Below, one piece after another: positions 60,951-64,000 of a stretch of DNA of 64,000 nt; the stretch's first letter is position 1, and the number at the start of each line of letters is the position of its first letter. The position numbers were made by a program, and so were the translations under genes. This DNA comes from WHTI01 sp963826105 (GTDB lineage: Bacteria > Actinomycetota > CADDZG01 > WHSQ01). The notes below the pieces were generated by a model that did not search any database, was not told the DNA's origin, and saw nothing but the letters and a program-made list of their open reading frames with translations. The stretch is from NCBI GenBank assembly GCA_963826105.1, contig CAWGWA010000008.1, positions 62,001 through 126,000 on the forward strand, written 5' to 3'.

Positions 60951-62384
60951 TTATCCGTGCAGTGGTTTGCCGACGAGGTGCAGGAAGGTTTCGCCGAGCG
61001 CCTCGGTCAAGGTCGGGTGCGGGTGGATCAGCTCCGCGAGTTCGCTCGGGTATGCCTCCCACGATGTCGCGAGCTGCGCCTCGGTGATGAGGTCGGACGC
61101 GCGAGCACCGATGATGTGGACGCCGAGGATGGCACCGTCCTTCTCGGCGACGGTCTTCACGAACCCCTGGCCCCCGCCGAGCATCAGGGCACGAGCGTTC
61201 GCCGCCCAGGGGTAGCGAGCGGTCACGACCTCGTAGCCCATCTCTTTCGCCTTGTCCTCGGTCAGTCCGACCGCAGCGACTTCGGGCTGGCAGTAGATGA
61301 TGTGCGGGATGTTCTTGTAGTCGACCGAGGACGGCTGCTCGCCACCCAGGGTTTCGGCGACCTTCATCCCTTCGATGAATGCGACGTGAGCCAGTTGCGG
61401 GTGCGGCCATCCCGAGTCCGACACGTGAACGACGTCGCCGATCGCGTACACCCCTTCGGCAGACGTGCGGAAGGTCGAGTCCACGACGATGAAGCCCTTC
61501 TCGGTCACCACCCCTGCCTCGTCGAGCCCGATGCCCTCGGAGCGAGGAGCCCGACCGATCGCGACGAACGCGCGGTCTGCCTTGAGGGTCTCGTCCTTGC
61601 CGTCCTTGTTCACGTTCACTTCGACACCGGAGGAGCTCGTCTGCGCCGAGGTCACCGACGTGTCGGTCAGGATCCTGATACCGCGCTTCTCGAGCAGTTG
61701 CTGGAGCGACTTCGAGATGTCGGCGTCCTCCAGCGGGGCGATCTTCGGGAGCATCTCGACGATGGTGACTTCGGAGCCGAAGCTCCGGTAGACACTCGCG
61801 AACTCCAACCCGATGTAGTTGCCGCCCACGACGATGACCGAGGCAGGAACGTCCTCCGCGGTCAGGCCGTGATTCGAGTTGTGGACCTTGTCGCCGTCGG
61901 CCTTGAGGAACGGAAGATCGCGGGGAACGGAACCGGTCGCGATCACGATCCCCTTGTTCGCCTTGATCACGCGCTCGCCCTCGGACGTCTTGACCGCGAT
62001 CGTCTTGTTGTCGACCAGGGTTCCGGTGCCTTCGATCAGTGCGACCTTCTTCTTCTTGACGAGTCCGGACAGTCCCTTGTACATCCGGTCGACGACGGAC
62101 TGCTTGAAGTCTTGGACCTGGCCCCAGTCGTAGTCGGGTTCACCGACCTTGATCCCGAACTCACCCGACGCACGGATCTCGTCCAACAGGTCGGCGGAAT
62201 GGAGCAGCGCCTTGGTCGGGATGCACCCGCGGTGCAGGCACGTGCCTCCAACCTTGTCGTTCTCGATCATCGCGACGGACATCCCCAGCCCCGTCGCCCG
62301 GAACGCGCACGAGTAGCCCGCGTTGCCGCCACCCAGGATGACTATGTCGAAAGAATCGCTCTTGTCTGCCACGGGAACCTCCAC
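60951..62384 (-). CDS. lpdA: dihydrolipoyl dehydrogenase (E3)
   Basis: A 477-residue flavoprotein disulfide reductase. The FAD motif ILGGGNAGYSCAFRA, redox disulfide GGTCLHRGCIP, NAD motif VVGGNYIGLEFASVY and the C-terminal HPHPTLTEA are present. It reoxidises the dihydrolipoyl groups of E2. Coupled closely to pyruvate kinase. Confidence 0.96.
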   Translation of the reverse strand: MEVPVADKSDSFDIVILGGGNAGYSCAFRATGLGMSVAMIENDKVGGTCLHRGCIPTKALLHSADLLDEIRASGEFGIKVGEPDYDWGQVQDFKQSVVDRMYKGLSGLVKKKKVALIEGTGTLVDNKTIAVKTSEGERVIKANKGIVIATGSVPRDLPFLKADGDKVHNSNHGLTAEDVPASVIVVGGNYIGLEFASVYRSFGSEVTIVEMLPKIAPLEDADISKSLQQLLEKRGIRILTDTSVTSAQTSSSGVEVNVNKDGKDETLKADRAFVAIGRAPRSEGIGLDEAGVVTEKGFIVVDSTFRTSAEGVYAIGDVVHVSDSGWPHPQLAHVAFIEGMKVAETLGGEQPSSVDYKNIPHIIYCQPEVAAVGLTEDKAKEMGYEVVTARYPWAANARALMLGGGQGFVKTVAEKDGAILGVHIIGARASDLITEAQLATSWEAYPSELAELIHPHPTLTEALGETFLHLVGKPLHG

Positions 62385-62417
62385 TGAAGTCTTGAGATAG
62401 CGACGATAACCGAGGTA

Positions 62418-62669
62418 TCAGCTCTCGAAGTGGGTGCCACAGTGCTTGCAGTAGGGGGCGTTGGGAGAATTCAGACCGGAGCAGGCCGGACAGCGAGTGG
62501 GTTGGACCCGGCCGGTCGCGGACTTGCGGATAACGCCGAACGCCAGGAGCCCGAAGGTGACGATAAAGACGAGAGTGACGGCGCCCCGGGTGTCGAGACC
62601 CTCCCGGATGGCAAGGGCAAGGCACAGAGCGAGCCCCAGAGCCACGATCGCAGTGTGGAACGGTCTCAC
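62418..62669 (-). CDS. membrane zinc-ribbon protein (83 aa)
   Basis: Two hydrophobic segments (AIVALGLALCLALAI and LVFIVTFGLLAFGVI) followed by a zinc ribbon (CPACSGLNSPNAPYCKHCG). The GTG start 62669 overlaps the hydrolase stop (GTGA). No known function. Confidence 0.7.
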   Translation of the reverse strand: MRPFHTAIVALGLALCLALAIREGLDTRGAVTLVFIVTFGLLAFGVIRKSATGRVQPTRCPACSGLNSPNAPYCKHCGTHFES

Positions 62670-63409
62670 AGCATCCGGCCGAGCCACTCACCGGCGGTCT
62701 CGATCGCCTCGTCCACCCTTCTCAGTTGGTGCGGGGCACCCTCGATGATCCGGAGTTCGGCCGAGCGGGAGCGCTCGGCGATCCTTCGAGCGTGATCGAC
62801 CGGGACCACCTCGTCGGCACTGCCGTGAACGACCAGGACCGGGATATTGATGCTGACGATCGCCTTCTCTGCGGTCACCGACTTGAACTCGTCGGCCCAC
62901 GCGGCCGGATCCTCGAGCACCTCGGGGGCCAGCTCCATGCCGGCTTCGTCCCGGATCCTTCTGACACCCTCGGCGGGCACTCCGGCGAACGAGACCCACT
63001 GAGCCGGAGCGGCGAAGAGCACGAGGGCGTCCACCGGTGCACCTCGGGCCACGACCTCACACGCCACCGCGCCTCCAGCGGAGGAGCCGAGGATCGCAAG
63101 CGGCAGCCCCGCGGCACCGTCGAGCGCTCGTGCGGCATCAACGATCGAACGAGCGTCCCTCACCCAGCCTTCGATCGAGAAGAAACCGGGCGACTCCTTG
63201 GCACCGCGCATCCCGGCCCACGCCGCGATCCATCCGTCCTCCGCGAATCGCCGTGCGAGGCCCGGATACCCCACGTCGCCCTGCTCGTCCGGGGCGGTAG
63301 AGGGGATGCCGTGGAGGAGCACGATGACACCGCGAGGGTCGTCGGGGACGTAGGCACCGCCTCTCAGGCGCAGCCCGTCACACAGCACCGCCAGAGACTT
63401 CTCTTCCAT
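62666..63409 (-). CDS. alpha/beta hydrolase
   Basis: A 247-residue hydrolase. GxSxG in LGSSAGGAVAC, the acid in VVHGSADEVVP and His in GAPHQLRR. Peptidase- or esterase-like. Independent of the first hydrolase at 2297. Confidence 0.83.
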   Translation of the reverse strand: MEEKSLAVLCDGLRLRGGAYVPDDPRGVIVLLHGIPSTAPDEQGDVGYPGLARRFAEDGWIAAWAGMRGAKESPGFFSIEGWVRDARSIVDAARALDGAAGLPLAILGSSAGGAVACEVVARGAPVDALVLFAAPAQWVSFAGVPAEGVRRIRDEAGMELAPEVLEDPAAWADEFKSVTAEKAIVSINIPVLVVHGSADEVVPVDHARRIAERSRSAELRIIEGAPHQLRRVDEAIETAGEWLGRML

Positions 63410-63418
63410 GGAGGGACC

Positions 63419-64000
63419 TTACGCGGTCAGCAACGACGTGAGGTACATGAAACCAAGCCCTGCCACGAATCCTCCGGCCCCCGCGGCAGTCACCAGACCG
63501 CCACGGATGCTACGCGCGATCGTCCAGATCACCTGTGCGATCGCGCCGGCGGCGATACCGAATGCGAGCGCCGCCCACGCGGCGTTGAAGATGAAACCTC
63601 CAGCCCACGCACCCGTTATCGCGGGGACGCCGGCGATCGCTCCGAGCAGAGCGAAGTGGCGCAGCGCCGGACGCTCCCCCTCGCGGCCCAGTGGAGCCAC
63701 GATGGCGAGTCCCTCGGTGGTGTTGTGCAGAGCGAACCCAAGGACGAGGAAGGTGCCGAGTGCGATCTCACCCGCGGCCAGAGCCGCCCCAACGGCAAGT
63801 CCCTCGCCGAGGTTGTGCAAACCGATCCCTGCGGCGATCATGTACGCGAGGAACAGCCCTTCTTTCCCGGCCTTCCGTGACTCCAAGGCGTTCTCGAGCC
63901 GCAGTAGGCAGACGACCGCAACGAGAGCTCCGATGGCGAACAAAGCCAGTCCATCGAGAGCCGCTGCTGCTTCTCCTGCCAGCTCGAGGCCCTCGCCGGT
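63419..64000 (-). CDS. ZIP-family metal transporter (5' partial)
   Basis: The frame runs off the window edge. Membrane segments and two metal-binding motifs (HNLGEGLAVG and HNTTEGLAIV) identify the ZIP family, which imports zinc or other divalent metals. About 193 residues are visible; the start lies beyond 64000. Confidence 0.88.
   Translation of the reverse strand, partial: TGEGLELAGEAAAALDGLALFAIGALVAVVCLLRLENALESRKAGKEGLFLAYMIAAGIGLHNLGEGLAVGAALAAGEIALGTFLVLGFALHNTTEGLAIVAPLGREGERPALRHFALLGAIAGVPAITGAWAGGFIFNAAWAALAFGIAAGAIAQVIWTIARSIRGGLVTAAGAGGFVAGLGFMYLTSLLTA

Noticed and set aside
60450..62387. A 645-codon plus-strand open frame
   Set aside because: It lies antisense to pyruvate kinase and Lpd, has no domain and reflects high GC; a shadow frame.

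Overview
The window looks like a chromosome segment of a high-GC actinomycete-type bacterium. The evidence is a WhiB regulator (38.6-38.9 kb), a UPF0182 membrane protein, a DUF2342 protein, an F420-type luciferase-like oxidoreductase, a KorAB plus FdxA pair, leaderless-looking promoters and strong GC bias at third codon positions. There is no rRNA, phage, IS or CRISPR. I cannot name the species; a deep-branching, uncultured lineage of Actinomycetota is a reasonable guess because no close textbook operon order is kept.

Layout. 0-8 kb: an aadA-like nucleotidyltransferase, then a minus-strand cluster of subtilisin (with a striking Trp-every-five tail), a GGDEF-EAL protein, an alpha/beta hydrolase and a membrane Mur-ligase homologue. 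8-10.7 kb: a secreted trypsin-like protease, CsbD, a Tat-exported amidase and initiator tRNA-fMet. 10.8-20.6 kb: a minus-strand envelope cluster of MreB, PDZ/S16 protease, histidine kinase, FecR lipoprotein, stand-alone REC protein and UPF0182. 20.7-25.5 kb: NAD-epimerase, DUF2342 protein, PIG-L deacetylase, phosphodiesterase and a rhodanese-MoeB fusion. 25.5-31.8 kb: dehydrogenases and a lyase with many apparent frameshifts, a TatA with a zinc ribbon, and CBS and HD-GYP proteins. 31.8-39.7 kb: phosphodiesterase, DUF2207, PucR, DUF302, a glutamate formiminotransferase-type protein, a Lys/Ala/Arg-rich histone-like protein, WhiB and a second lone REC. 39.7-43.5 kb: two riboswitch-controlled units, TPP-cytX and SAM-I followed by a MetE split into two genes. 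43.5-62.4 kb: central carbon metabolism and lipoate: ErpA, a ThDP enzyme, KorAB, ferredoxin, LipA, branched-chain-type E1 beta/alpha, LipB, E2, pyruvate kinase and Lpd, with an ArsR-MFS-MFS operon inserted. 62.4-64 kb: zinc-ribbon protein, hydrolase and a ZIP transporter running off the edge.

How it fits together. The lipoate and 2-oxoacid genes would supply a complete E1-E2-E3 complex with its own lipoylation enzymes, beside a ferredoxin-linked 2-oxoacid oxidoreductase. Methionine synthesis is tied to SAM level and import of a thiamine precursor to TPP level through RNA switches. C-di-GMP turnover is represented by a GGDEF-EAL and an HD-GYP protein.

The most unusual items are the 19-fold WSG pentad tail on the subtilisin, the split MetE under a SAM riboswitch, TatA with a zinc ribbon, two lone receiver proteins that seem to lack any ATG/GTG/TTG start, a 41-bp dispersed palindromic repeat, and about ten single-base frame breaks, seven of them between 25.6 and 30.1 kb. 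The breaks may be sequencing indels rather than biology. No intergenic stretch exceeds 300 bases; the longest (43204-43478) is filled by the SAM riboswitch.
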